DNA from: Ailurus styani
Lineage: Eukaryota; Chordata; Mammalia; Carnivora; Ailuridae
Assembly (NCBI GenBank): GCA_002007465.1
Contig: LNAC01000859.1
Span: 322,551 to 386,550, forward strand
Length of the DNA: 64,000 nucleotides
Reading direction: 5' to 3'
In this document: positions 47,391-60,239 of the stretch, one piece after another
Layout: every line of letters starts with the position of its first letter
Numbering within the stretch: position 1 is the stretch's first letter
Program-made: the position numbers and the translations under genes
Notes under the pieces: generated by a model
The model's database searches: none
Seen by the model: only the letters and a program-made list of their open reading frames with translations
What the model was told of the DNA's origin: nothing

Positions 47391-48800
47391 CTTAGAAACC
47401 ACAATCTGGTCACAGGTATGCTCACTGGATATTTTTAAATCAGGTTTAAACGCATGGCTGAGCTGACATGTACATGGGTGTTTTTGAAGGCATCTAGACA
47501 GGTAAAGTTGACATATAGCTTGGGCTTTAATGAGCCACAGGCACAAAGAACAATCAGAATTACTATTCAGCAGACACTCAGGAGAACATGTTAAATTTCA
47601 CGCAAACAACTCTGTCCACTCCCTCTTCAGTTGATCTGAAAACAAAATGAAACAAAACACACAAACAACAACAAATAATATATATGTGAAAAAAACACCA
47701 TTTGAAAATTAAAAAAGAAAGTGATCAGTATACTAGAAAGCGTGAAGGAGTTCCAGGTAATAAACAGGGTCAGACCGAAGTTAAAAATAGCATGAGAAAG
47801 ACCCAGCTCTTAACAGTAAATAAAAGTTCTGTTCTTCTAAAGATGACACTTTCTAAAAGTGGGAGTCGATCTGCTTAGGGAGGGAACCTACCATTCATAT
47901 AGGAACCCAAGAAAGAAGCAGAGAGAGGGCATTTAGATAATGGTAGCAGATACTGAGGTTAAAGAAAGGGGGGTGGGGGGTGGGCGAGGGGCAGGGAGGA
48001 GAAGCAGCTCCACCCAGGAGCCATATGCCCTAAAAGTTTTAATCCCATGATAAAGCCTTCTTTACTTTGTCTAATCATGCAAGTCCCCAGACAGCTAAAC
48101 TGTTCCATGCTCAATAACCTACAGAGCTGTATGTAAATGACACATCTACCCAGGGAAACTGCCCTGTTCCCCATAAAAATACCTCTCATGATAGAGGGTC
48201 TGTCAGAAAAACGTAACACACCTACCTCTATGAATCATTCTAATCATTCAGTAAATACACACCTATGTCTAAGGATCACAACGTATTGGAGGAAAGCCGA
48301 TAGCCTCTATAGCAAAAATCAAAATGAATAAATCAAAAAATTAACCTTATATGAAACAAATAATCTAGGAACCAAAAGGTAAACTATCCCAATTAGTTTC
48401 CTCAGAGAAGTTTAAGAGGATATTACATCCATAAAACAAAGAGAGACTATTATTAAAACAGGAACCACCTAAGACTAAGAATTGGTGAAATTAAAATTTT
48501 AACTGTGGTTACGAAAGAAATCAGTCAATGCACTGAATAAGAGAATAATCAAGCAAGACCAAGCTTAGTATTGGAAAGATTATTTTAAGAAATTTTTCAT
48601 AAAGTAGAATATGTATATACACATACACATTTACATAAATTAAATATAAATTTATATAAAAATAACCATGTTTTATTTATATATATACATATATATGTGT
48701 ATATTATTTTTTTAACAACATGGAGGTTCGATTCCAGAATGCCAATGTTAACCTAATAAGCATTCCAGAAAGAGTCCATGATTAATGAAGGGAAGGAAAT
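47391..48800. other. Unique AT-rich intergenic DNA
   Basis: No gene or recognised repeat. A TA-rich stretch lies at about 48608-48710. Confidence 0.5.
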
Positions 48801-48801
48801 A

Positions 48802-49131
48802 CTGTTGACCCTTGAACAATATGGGGGCTAGGCGTACCAACACCCCATGTGGTCAAAAATCTGTGTATCACTTTTGGCTCCTGAAAAACTTAACTACTAA
48901 TAGCCTACAATTACCTGGAAGTTTTACTGATAACTTAAAGACTTGATGTACACATATTTTGTATGTTATATGCATTATATACTGTACTTTTAAAGTAAAC
49001 AAGAAAATATCATTAAGAATATCATAAAGAAGAGAAAATAGCATTCATAATATTGTACTGTATTTATGGAAAGACATCCACATCAAAGTGGATCTACATA
49101 GTTCAAACCCATGTTGTTCAAGGGTCAACTA
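48802..49131. mobile_element. Tigger-like (TcMar) non-autonomous DNA transposon
   Basis: Exact 16-bp terminal inverted repeats are seen: GTTGACCCTTGAACAA at the left and TTGTTCAAGGGTCAAC at the right. TA stands on both outer sides, and the interior has CTTAACTACTAATAGCCTAC. At about 330 bp it is too short to encode transposase. Confidence 0.85.
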
Positions 49132-50139
49132 TAACCAAAAAAATAACAGAAACATTTCTAATTTAAAAGGGCCTATCAGTTGTTCATCTGGGTGTATAGC
49201 AGAAACCTGCATATTGGTAATTCTAGTGAAATTTTAGGGCTTCAAGGATAAAGAAGAAATCAAGAAATCTTTCAAGGAAAATATAACAACAAAAGATATG
49301 TACAGCAAATGAAACCAAACCTTTACAGCAAATTTGGATGTTCAAGGACAGTGGAAAATGCTATCAAATTTGAGTGGGAAAATGATTTTAAATAATAATT
49401 CTATATATAGTTAAACCATCAGTCAAATTTGACAAAATAAATACATTTTAACGCTATAAGGACAAAGAAGGTTTACAAATGGTCCCTACCCACTATGAAT
49501 AAATGATGCTTGGAATATTAAAAGATAAGAAAAAAATGCAAGAGAAATAATACCGTAAGACAAGAAGGCATCAGCCTGAGTATGAACTAGAAGGATGGCC
49601 CTCAACCATTAGAATCACGTTTGGAGCTCTTTTCAAGAGTACTTCTAGTACAACTGTTCAAATGAGATCATCTGGGAGACTGGTAACACTCTAATTCTTG
49701 GATTATAAAGCACACGGGTGTGTTCACTTTGCAATGTTTAATCACAAGAAAATACATATGCCTAATTTCTACCCCAAACTTATTAAATCAGAGAATCAAG
49801 GGGTTGAGTCCAAGTGTGGGCATTTTTTAAAAGCTCCTTTGGTTATTATAATTCACATCCAAAAGGAAACCACTGCCCCCGAAAGCTGAAATGCAAACAA
49901 ATTAATATCTTGTGAACCCCTGACAGAGAAAATTAAGTTAATCATGCTCCTTAATTCATAGTATATTAAAAAACCCTCTTGTTTTATTCATTTTTTTAAT
50001 TGATGCATTCCTTTATTGTCACCTTCTACTCTTAACTCTCCATTCTTCCCCAGACAACCATTCTATTGTGTTTGATGTATACCCCTTTGTTTATGTTTTT
50101 CATCAAATATAAATTGTTATGTGTGCTTACAATTTTAAA
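49132..50139. other. Unique AT-rich intergenic DNA
   Basis: No recognised gene or repeat. The open frame at 49698-49889 has no recognisable product. Confidence 0.5.
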
Positions 50140-50157
50140 TGATTTAAAAGGTATTTT

Positions 50158-50345
50158 TTTATTAACATGTAATATATTATTTGCCTCAGGAGTACAGGTC
50201 TGTGAATCATCAGTCTTACAAAATTGACGGCACTCACCATAGCACATACCCTCACCAATGCCCATCACCCAGCCACCCTGTCCCTCCCCCCACCCCCGAG
50301 CAACCCTCAGTTTGTTTCCTGAGATTAAGAGTCTCTTATGGTTTG
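50158..50345 (-). mobile_element. 5'-truncated carnivore L1 3' end, minus
   Basis: Short T-rich start, then the reverse of the L1 3' UTR from AGTACAGGTCTGTGAATCAT to AAGAGTCTCTTATGGTTTG. Exact 18-bp target duplication TGATTTAAAAGGTATTTT at 50140-50157 and 50346-50363. Confidence 0.92.
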
Positions 50346-50559
50346 TGATTTAAAAGGTATTTTGTTTGATATCTTATTCTGTGACTTTAGACACCTACTG
50401 TCCAATATAATAAATTAAGAACTAAAATAATAGTTTAAAAAACTATTAATAAAATGTTTAACACCAAAATTAACTACGAAACAAAAACTGTTTTAAAATA
50501 TTTTAGAGGAAAAAAACTGATAAAGGAAATAGAGATCTTTCATTTCATGAGACATTAAT

Positions 50560-50823
50560 ATTTTTGGGGGGGAGATAATATCATACATTTTAATTAGTTA
50601 ATTTATTCTACAAATGTTTGTATTATTTCTTTTATTTTTAATTTTATTTTTATTCTTTGCCCAAGGGGTACAGGTCTGTGAATCATCAGGCTTACATCTT
50701 TCACAGCATTCACCAAAGCACAAACCCTCCCCAATGTCCATAACCCATCCACCCTATCCCTACCCTCCCACCCCCCAGTAACCCTCAGTTTGTTTTGTGA
50801 GATTAGGAGTCTCTTATGGTTTG
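50560..50823 (-). mobile_element. Carnivore L1 3' end with possible 3' transduction, minus
   Basis: Reverse L1 3' end at about 50660-50823, ending TCTCTTATGGTTTG. Exact 14-bp duplication CATGAGACATTAAT lies at 50546-50559 and 50824-50837. Between the left duplication and the T-rich L1 tail (about 50629-50656) lie about 70 bp of non-L1 sequence. Confidence 0.8.
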
Positions 50824-50837
50824 CATGAGACATTAAT

Positions 50838-52240
50838 TTTCAAGATGACTTCTCTCTCAGAGAGATCAAATTATTTTATTTTGTGGGGGTCATGGGGTAC
50901 CATTGTGACACATTCTATGTAATACATGATTAGCTATTATTCCACTGGTAAAGTTTTGAGTATTATAAGACCTTTAGTTTCACATTTTGTCATATTTTGT
51001 GTCAAATTTATATCATATTTTGGACTAATTCTTATGTTTGTTTTTTAGCACAGCATAGCATAATTTCAAAGTCCTTAGAACAGTTGTAGGCATCCATCTT
51101 GAATGTGGAAAACTTTCCTTACAAGTGATATTTTTCTCTGGTTTTATTGCTTTGCTGAAGAAATTTAGCATTCAACCAACAAATTTGTGATCTCTTGAAA
51201 ATAGCATATTAACACTTTGGATCTGTCACTGGACAGGCATCTTCATTTGATCTAAAACAGCACATATATATGTGTGTACATACTCCAGTTACATACTGCT
51301 TCGTTTAATTAACCACACTGAAATCATAAAACATGTAAAAGCAGGCAAAAAGAATAAAAGATGTAAGAAGATACAAATTCTTTGGGTATTCATAATATTC
51401 TAATCTCTCGGGAGCCTATGTAGAAGAATAAAATGAAGTCTTTATTCCAGAGGCTGAAAGAGGAAGAGCTTCCAGCTCCTTCTGGGAGAGACAGCAGACT
51501 ACCTGGCCAGAGATGCCTCAGGATGTGGTCAAAATGGTCAGGCAAGAAGTACCAAGATGAACCTCCAACAAAAGGAAAAAATTTATGTGGTCATTCCAGT
51601 AGAGAGCTTCTTATTGAAATACGTACATGAATGAAAAGTTGGAATTGTCGATCCATGCTGTGCTATGATACGGAAGAAGGAACTGAGGAAAATTTTTACA
51701 AGGAAGAACAGAAATGCACGTGAGCATATGCATAACTGTCTACAGAAATAACTGTCTCCAGACATGGGACTTTAAAGCAATGGAAATCTATATCTTAATT
51801 TTACCCATTTATTACCGAATAATGGTTCATTGTTACCATGGCTGAAGAAATGAGAAAGGTGTTCATCTTTCAAAACTGTATTACTTTTTCAGTGGAAAAG
51901 TGCATTAGCTAGTCTATCTTCACAGGATCGTTACAAGGTCACAAATATACATACATAGAGAAGGCATGATTCATTTAAAAGAGAAATTTGGGGCAAGGCT
52001 AAATCTGATGGCCCTATTACCAACCTATATACCGTATTGTGCATATATCTTTACAGAGAAAAAGAATGAAGATAGACAGATATACCCATATATGCCCTTA
52101 CACTCCATTGTTTTGACTTGATCCATTTAATAACCCCAAAAGATAAAAAGAATGAAGTAGTATAGATATGGTGATATGTAGCTATTGATATGGTTATGAA
52201 ATAGCCATTCCATAGCCCTGAAAGATAAATTGCACTAGAG
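50838..52240. other. Unique intergenic DNA
   Basis: No recognised gene or repeat. The frame at 51433-51630 has no product I recognise. Confidence 0.5.
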
Positions 52241-52244
52241 TTGA

Positions 52245-52345
52245 ATATTCCATGTCACAGTTGAAGAAACTAAGAGAGAAATGAACCAAATGATTTGCCC
52301 ACAGTCCTACACCTAGAGGCAGTAGGAGGCACGGAGCCAGGTTGT
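52245..52345. repeat. Probable MIR remnant
   Basis: AGTTGAAGAAACTAAGAGAG and TGATTTGCCCACAGTCCTAC are in MIR order. Confidence 0.5.
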
Positions 52346-52470
52346 CATATTCAATGTCATTCTGCTATGTATTTTATCTTGCAACTTCAAATGACCACAG
52401 AGAGTTTCTGTCTTATGTTCATTTACAGAGCAGCGGCTAATTCTCTGCCTTTTAAGAAACATCATCCTTG

Positions 52471-52672
52471 GGCGCCTGGGTGGCTCAGTGGGTTAAAGCC
52501 TCTGCTTTCGGCTCAGGTCATGATCTCAGGATCCTGGGATCGAGGCCCGCATCGGGCTCCCTGCTCAGCGGGGAGCCTGCTTCCCCCTCTCTCTCTGCCT
52601 GCCTCTCTGCCTCCTTGTGATCTCTCTCCCTCTGTCAAATAAATAAATAAAATTTATAAAAAAAAAAAAAAA
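52471..52672 (+). mobile_element. Can-SINE, plus, young
   Basis: Head GGCGCCTGGGTGGCTCAGTG, body CTGCCTGCCTCTCTGCCTCC, CAAATAAATAAATAAAAT tail with a long pure A run. Exact 17-bp target duplication AAGAAACATCATCCTTG at 52454-52470 and 52673-52689. Confidence 0.96.
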
Positions 52673-52714
52673 AAGAAACATCATCCTTGATTACAATACC
52701 CATACTGCAGAATA

Positions 52715-53180
52715 ATAGATGTTCAGGTCTTAATCCTTAGAAGTTGTGAATATGTTAAAGATACATGACAAAGGAATTTAAGGTTGCTAGTCAGCTAATA
52801 TAGAAATTGGGAAATCATCTTGAATTATCTGGATGAGCCCAGGGAAATCCCAGGGATCCTTAAAGATGGAAGAGGAAGACAGACAAAGACAGAGGGAGAG
52901 GTAACTATGGAAGAATGGGGAGAGATGCACTATTGCTGGCTTTGAAGAAGATGGAAAGGAGCACAAGACAAGGAATGTGGGAAGCTTCTGGAAGGTGGAA
53001 AAAGCAAGGAAACAGATTCTTCCCTAGAATCTCCAGAAGTGAACACATCGCTCCCAACACCTTGATTTTAGCCCAATGGGACACATGTTGAACTTTAGCT
53101 ATAGAACTACAAGATACATTTATGTTGTGTAAGCTGCTGTTTATGATAATTTGTTCTAGCGCATTAGAGAACTTATACTT
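52715..53180 (+). mobile_element. ERVL/MaLR-type LTR remnant
   Basis: Text such as AAGATACATGACAAAGGAAT, TGAATTATCTGGATGAGCCC, AAACAGATTCTTCCCTAGAA, AACACCTTGATTTTAGCCC and GTGTAAGCTGCTGTTTATGA is in the order of an MLT-type solo LTR. No coding capacity. Confidence 0.6.
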
Positions 53181-55141
53181 TATTAGCCTACACTGACAAA
53201 CACCATTTCTTGTTCAAGTTACCTGAGATGAGCAAGTCAGCCGTGGCTCCCACAAGTGCTGCTTGGTTCTATTCTGTGACTTTTCTCATTTTGGAACCCA
53301 GTTCAAAGAAGTAACTACTATCTGGGTCATGTTCTTCTCATGTAAGGGTGGGTAGGCACAAAATACATAAAACCAAAACTACATAGCATATTCAAAGATT
53401 TCGCTCAGATGTGGAACACATCACACCTGCTCACATTCACCGGCCAAAGCAAATCACAGGACCAAACTAAACATAATGGAATGAGAAGCATCCAGCTTAC
53501 TTGGCAGAAAGGAAAGGGAAGTGTCATTGACATATGTGTCACAGATAATACAGTGTGTCACAGATATGAAGAATAATGTATTTAGACTAGAAGATGCTAG
53601 ATTTTTCTATTTCCCGTTTCCTAAGCTAAATTAACCATCGCTGGGGAAGTTAAAGTAAGGTGTTCTGATGACTCTTTTCCATGGTTGTTCAAAGAGACAG
53701 AGTCTGGCTGTTCTCAAAGGAAAAAACAGTATGGAGACATCGCTAGCTGCATACCCTTTTCCATCTCCAGCTTCAGGACGAAGGTAAACCTCCATGACAT
53801 AGGAAGACTTACCGCTTTCTTCCCCTCTATATGATTTTCACTCAGTACATACTCACATGCAGGGCACTGTTCTAAATACTGGGGATGGAAGTATTTCACT
53901 GCAGAGCAGATTGAAACAAAGGGTGATCGAAGCACACAAGGTTGATCGAAGGTAATGTTGCAGAGTAAATTAAATGCAGTTTTACCTTTGAAAGTAGCTT
54001 CATGGTCTGCATATTCATGTTCCTGTCAGGGCCCCTACTAGTCCCTCCAAGTAATCTCTAATGTCAGGAGCTCATGGTACGCCATGTCTGTCTTTCCAGG
54101 CCCACAGCTCGGCCCCACCGCACCTCGTCCTTTCTCGCTGGCATCCTGTGCTAGCCAGTATCTCAGGCCTCTTTTTGCTGTCAAAACCAACCTGTCCTTT
54201 GTCAGGTTAGTAGGGCTTTTGAAGAATTGTGAATAATTCTCAGTGGGTCCTTTCTCCAATCCCCTCTTCACCACACTACATACTCAACAGTACTCAGCAT
54301 GGACTCCTACAGATCCAGACCTATCTAACTAAAAAGGCAAGCACGTTTCTTGAGAAGGATACTACTTCTCCTCCACGAACAAGTCCACCAAATAGACATT
54401 CATGAAGCTTGCATTCCACTGGAGGTACTAGGCAAGGATTAGGGAATACAAAGTAAAAGAAAACGCACAACATACGTTGGGCAGACACCTACATAAACGA
54501 ACACAAAAAGTGCTGCCGTGCTGATCCAGGGCTGGTCGGCCTTCTGATGCACGCCTCAGACCTTGCCCTGTTCTCTTCTGTAACGCAAGGGGCCAAGACC
54601 GGCAGGAGGTCTGAATGCCCCATTAGCTGGCTCTCTGCTAAAGCCAAAGGGAGCCAAAGGGAGGTGCCGGGGAACACATAAAAAAGATGAAAAAATTAAA
54701 TGAAAACTGAGGCATGGAGAATTAGTAACTTGCTAAGATACTGCAGTTACGAGGTGGCAGGCATGGAATTTCAAACCTGGATTAATCAATAAAGAGCCCT
54801 CTTTCCCAATATCCTATAGTGAACACAGTAAGCTCATACCACCCATTGCCACTTAACAGAGCTGTGGGGAAGTGGAACAAGGAGAGATGACAGATAGATT
54901 CTAAAGAGATGTAAAGACATAGAGAAGATCCTAGAACATGTGGGAAACAAGAGAGAAGAGGTCTATACGAGATTTCCTGTGCAGTTTCCTAAAGCAGTCA
55001 AAGAATAAGACAGAAGAGGGGAATTCAGGTAGGGACAGCAATGGGAAAGATGGCTAAGTTAGAAGGAAGTAGCACATAGAAGGTTCTTCATTCTTAGCCT
55101 AGGTGGAAACAGATAAGAGGACAGGAAGACAGGTAAGAGGA
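53181..55141. other. Mostly unique intergenic DNA with MIR/L2 traces
   Basis: GGGCACTGTTCTAAATACTG near 53860 suggests L2/MIR. AACTGAGGCATGGAGAATTAG and following text at 54705-54785 suggest MIR. No gene recognised. Confidence 0.45.
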
Positions 55142-55150
55142 AAAGCAGGA

Positions 55151-55360
55151 GGGGCACCTGGGTGGCTCAGTCAGTTAAGCTGCTGCCTTTGGCTCAGATC
55201 ATGATCCTGGGGTCCTGGGATCTACCCCCACATCAGAGTCCCTGCTCAGGGGAGAGTCTGTTTCTCCCTCTGCCCCTTCCTCTCCCCCTCCCCCTGCTCA
55301 TGCTCCTGTGCACTCTCCCTCTCTCAAATAAATAAATTTTTTTAAAAAATGAAAAAGAAG
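55151..55360 (+). mobile_element. Can-SINE, plus
   Basis: Head GGGGCACCTGGGTGGCTCAG, body with CCCCTCCCCCTGCTCATGC, tail CAAATAAATAAATT. Target duplication AAAGCAGGA at 55142-55150 and 55361-55369. Confidence 0.9.
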
Positions 55361-55369
55361 AAAGCAGGA

Positions 55370-58300
55370 AACAGGAGTGTTATACAGATGCTCACAAGCG
55401 GTCTTCCTGAGATGGGGGACCCTACCAGCTTCATGTCCTAGGGAGAGACCCTTGGAGCAGATCTAGAGATGCCTCCTTTCATGGCTTTCTGCTCTCCACC
55501 AACTCAGTGGTGGGCACTGGTTGCAGGACAGGCACTTTTCCCCAGCCTCACATGTGTCAGGGGTCTTCACTACCAGTGATGAGCTTACCAAAGAAAGCAA
55601 AGGCACCATGTGGGGATACACAGAAACGGCAAATAGACAACTAAGTCTTTGCCTTTTTACCTTAAGGAGGTATTATTGGTTGAGGAAGGACAACAGATTA
55701 AACACAAATAGAATTATAAGTACACATCTGTTTACACAATACTGACATTATTCAGAGCAACCTTGTGTGTTCTCATTGCCTTCCTTCTATTTTCCTGGGC
55801 ATTTGTTCCCCCGTCCACCCTTCCCCTTGACCAGGATATTGAACATGGGGAGGGCCGTGGAGAACAGGGAGTTTCTGGATCAGTGCTGATCCAGCTGATT
55901 AACACATCATTGAAACAGGAAAGGAAGGGAAATTGTACATACGTATGTACCTACATAAAAGGCAGCCATGGGAGGTATGTAGGCCTGTATTCATGGGAGG
56001 GTCGTGCTATTACACCGAAAGGAAGCCCTGAAGAACTACTGTCCCATAAACGTCTCAAAACATGAATCGGTGAAATGTCTTCTGATAGGAAGCCCTGGCT
56101 GTGCAATCTCACTCTTTGAGGTAGGAGGGTTCGTGTGCACAACACCAGCTTATGCATCATGGCGGGGTGCTTGGACAGAGCAGGCCAAATGCTGAAGAAC
56201 CTCTCTTCTCCCTCACCCAGAGGTTGCCCCCAGAGAACCGAAGGGCAGCCCAGGAGTGAGTGGACACAGATGGCCGTTACAGCAGTGGCTGTGAGGAGCA
56301 GCAAGAACCAGTCGGGGAAACCCTCCTGCGTCCCATTGATTTTCAATGCCCTTGTCCTCCGAAGAGCGTGCGGGGCATTAGGGATGGACCAGCAAGCCCG
56401 TGAGGTATGCTCCTAGTCTAGAGACCAAGAGGTGACTGACGTTTAGAGAAATCAGAGTTCATCACTTGCCAGAAGTTCCACAGCTAGTGGAAGGAGAGCC
56501 AAGATCCACGGCAGCTTTGGTATGTCCTTTAAGCCTTATTCCCTCCACCACAATCTTGGGCTACTACCCCCTTCCCTCTTTCCCTCTTTCATTTGGTAGT
56601 TTTCTTTTAACTGTCCCTCTTAAATTTCAGGGCCACAAATTGTATGGGGCAGTCCATCCAGTTACCTAATGAATGTTTCTTTAACTATGAATTTGAAGGC
56701 CCCCTCCCAGAATTGTATCCGGTTGCAGTTCTGTCTTATCTGCTGAGCAGCGTGGGGCTGGGTCTGCCAAGCCCTGGCTTGACTGAATTAATCAGCCCGA
56801 GGCTCTCCCGGGGAAGCCAGCAATTCTGCAGTGACTTTCCCCATACAGATGGCCCCGCAGTCAGCTCTGAGAATGCAGAGGGAAGTCTGGCTTGGCGTTT
56901 CAGCAGCAGACTGGGTGGACAAAGGCTTGGGTGGACACAGATGCCCAAGCAATTGTATGGAGTCTATTTCCTGTCATTTAAACCCAGTGTCATTTATTAT
57001 TCAACTCAGAGTGTATTTTAGAGATTCAATTTGTAGGGTATATGACACACATAGTAAATGGGGATGTATTATCTCAGTTCATTTGCTGGAGGACAGGTGT
57101 TCACATCAGAAGAACCAACAGCCCCATCGACAGTAATTGGTGCCTTGGCTGCCAGTCTGAGCCTAGAGGGCAAGGACTAAAAGTGCATGAAGAATGAACT
57201 CATAATAATTTCCACACGCGGCGTAGTGTGTTTTACTGGAGGCTCTAGAAGCACATTTTCGGCATTCATTCACTCCCCCTACAACACTGCCTGGCTTTGC
57301 TCGAGCTCTCCTCTGCAGACAGGAAAACAAAAACAAAGAATGGAAGACTCGTTCACAGGGGAAAACATTGGCAGAATGGGGATTAAAAACTCAGGAGGCC
57401 TGAATCCTCATTCTCTCTCCTTGGAATTCCCCCCGACTTCCATCTCCCTCTCATATATTATTTAATGTGTGAGCTAGGATATTATTAAGGAACCTAGACT
57501 GGTGGATCCAATTTTGTTCAGGTTAATTAATTTCAAAATGGGTGCAAGTCTGCATTGCTGCACAAAATCACACTGGATACAAATCAAACACAGAAAGTGA
57601 TATATGCGTACAGTTCCCATAAAGTAGTTACCGTATGTGTCTGTCAACCGTATGTAGCATATAAACAACAGTCACAGCAAGCCACTAAACACACTTTCAG
57701 GAACACGTGGACTATGCAGTTAAGTACTGCTGTGTGAACAGAGGGCAGTCAGTGTGGGTAGGATGTGTAGATTTGTATGAAGCAAAGAAACTCCAGAGCC
57801 TAGGTATTATCTTAACTACATATCTAATGTCATTTCAGAATACTTTGCATGCTAAATTCACTTAAAAATAGGAAATTAGAAACCCCTGTCCTTGTGGGTT
57901 TTGTTAATAATGAGCAGGGAGAAAAATGGAACTTTTGCCCTGGAGCTCAGGTGAAAAGACGTAATTAAAAATACTGCCCTGGAAAAAGGATGTCTGCTTC
58001 CCAGGTGGCATTTGGCTCCTGCATACTTACAAATAGCCATCTCCAGCAAAACCAACACACTCCATTAAGCTCCTTCCACTTATCACAAATGCAGTGTTCT
58101 TCATTGTCCATTGAGAAATTCCAAAGGATAAATTGAGTAAATGGAAAAAAGAGATTGACTGCCATCTTCTCAAGAGTAACGTAGGGACACATGAAATAAT
58201 GTTAAGTATCTCTGACCTTTAGGAAACTAAATTTGACCAAGAACATGACGGAGGTGAGCAAGATCATTCCCAATAGCCATGCAAGCAGTACACAGTACAA

Positions 58301-58498
58301 TATCGGGGCACCCAGCACACCCCGCACCCCTGTTTGGGGAGGAAAAAAATGCCTTTTCTATGAAGTCCAATTTATCCAGTTAACCGACCCAGCCTAAGCC
58401 CATAAACACTCATAAGATCATCTAAACTTTTTCACAGAGAAGCACTTGTCAGCTTTTGTTTGACACAAATACCAGGATATAATGAATGATCTCTAGTG
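55370..58498. other. About 3.1-kb repeat-poor intergenic block
   Basis: I recognise only a weak MIR at 56430-56515. Open frames here (55763-56065, 55951-56346, 56644-57021, 57187-57465) overlap on both strands and lack any known product or splice context, so I do not call genes. 56690-56960 is GC-richer than its surroundings. Confidence 0.4.
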
Positions 58499-58511
58499 TC
58501 ATGATGTTTTC

Positions 58512-58719
58512 TTTTTTTTTTTTTTTTTAAACCTTTTTTATTTTATTTGACACAGAGAGAGATTACAAGTAGGCAGAGAGGCAGGCTGAGAGACAGGGAG
58601 AGAAGGAAGCAGGCTCCCTGCCGAGCAGAGAGCCCGATGCGGGCCTCGATCCCAGGACGCTGAGATCATGACCTGAGCCGAAAGCAGAGGCTTTAACCCA
58701 CTGAGCCACCCAGGCGCCC
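58512..58719 (-). mobile_element. Can-SINE, minus, young
   Basis: Long T run, TTTATTTTATTTGACACAGA, GA-rich body, GATCATGACCTGAGCC and ACTGAGCCACCCAGGCGCCC. Exact 13-bp target duplication TCATGATGTTTTC at 58499-58511 and 58720-58732. Confidence 0.95.
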
Positions 58720-58732
58720 TCATGATGTTTTC

Positions 58733-60239
58733 AATACAATTTTCGTTTTACTCTAAAATGAAAGTGGAAAGAACCGAAGAGGAACACAATGTGGGAGAAA
58801 AAAATACTCAAAAAGCTAAGGTAATTGGTCCAATTGGTCCAAGTAAACAGAGTATCTAGAAAGGTGTGATTATAAGGATTATTATTTTCCAATTTCCTAC
58901 AAGTTCTTAGATTTCATACCATTGAGAAGTGTGACCACCCTGTTGAATGGGTTTCTCCCAAAGCTAGATTCCATAGCTTAGTAAGTGAAAGCTTCACTTG
59001 CAGAGTAAAGCAGCAAATGCAGCTTTGGGAATAACTGTCAACAGGAACAACAAAGGAGTCAAGCCAGGCACTCAGTGTCTCTTTAGCCTCATACTGTGTT
59101 CTAATGACTAAGCTCTTGCTTCGTTCTGGATACATGGTTCCCATCCAACGGTATCCCATCTACGATGACTGCTTACTATTTTTTTTTTGATGTCTCAGGT
59201 CCTCCCTTGAAATTCAGCATTCCTACTTTGCTCATTGCCTGGCCCCATCCACTGCCAGGAATTGCCTGGTTCCTGGATGGTGGCCTCTCTCTGGTCACCA
59301 TGATCTCTGGTTCCATCCGTCCTGTGGGCACCTGCGGTTGTCACAGGGAAGCCAATTCTTCAACACAAAAAAGAGGAGCAATTGAGAATATCAAAGCAAG
59401 GAGCAGGAAAGAGACGATCGTACCATATTATCGGTGACACTTCTGAATTTTCTTCCACATAGTCTTTGCCTTCATCCTAATTCCCACAAAAGTGATCATT
59501 GAGTTCATTTCTTGGCTACACATGGTTTTTGTTGGCCCCTTCTCGTCCATCAGAGGATACATTTATCTTCCACTCATTAATTCAGCTGGCGTGGATTTGC
59601 AAGCATATGTTCACTGGAAGAAATTTAAATGATTGTAACCTTAAACTCAAGAGAACAAAAACCTTAGTCATTTAAAGAATTTTAACAGAGCCTGCTAGGT
59701 GTTAGATTATCGAAAGACCAGTCATATCTTTATTCACTCTTAACACATGTCAAACAGATTTTGACAATTTCTATTTCTATTAAGAACAGAAGATGGCCTG
59801 CTATGTGCTTGTAACATCTAGAACAGTGCCTGGCACATAAAAGGCCCTCAATAAATACTTGCTGAATGAATAAATTAGGTATATGAAAAGTATCTGGATA
59901 GCAGATTGCTACTCTTCTCAATATTTTCTTTTCTTTTTCATGCATTCCCTACAATATGAACCAGAGCTTTCCATACATGGGTGGTGAGTATCAAATGAAT
60001 GGGTTGATGAATAAGAGACCCAGTAATACCAGTTATAAAATATCTGTATGATATGATCTCAAATGTGTCTAAAGACACATATGCAAGCATAAAAAACATT
60101 GCAGGGAATGCAGGAAGACAGGAACGGTAGTTGTCCCTGTGTTGTATAATTTTCCTGTTTTGATTCTTTCTAAAATCAATATGGATAACTTTAATTTATA
60201 TTACCAAAAGCACTACAGTCATGATAAAAAGAATTTAAA
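58733..60239. other. Mostly unique intergenic DNA
   Basis: Only an MIR/L2-like end at 59805-59877 (CAGTGCCTGGCACATAAAAG, CAATAAATACTTGCTGAATG) is recognised. Confidence 0.5.

Noticed and set aside
51433..51765. Possible processed pseudogene
   Set aside because: The 65-residue frame matches nothing I know, and no poly-A tail or target duplication was found.
55763..57465. Cluster of overlapping frames of 60-131 residues as a possible gene
   Set aside because: Both strands and several frames are open, with no recognisable product, no splice pattern and no codon bias that I can see.
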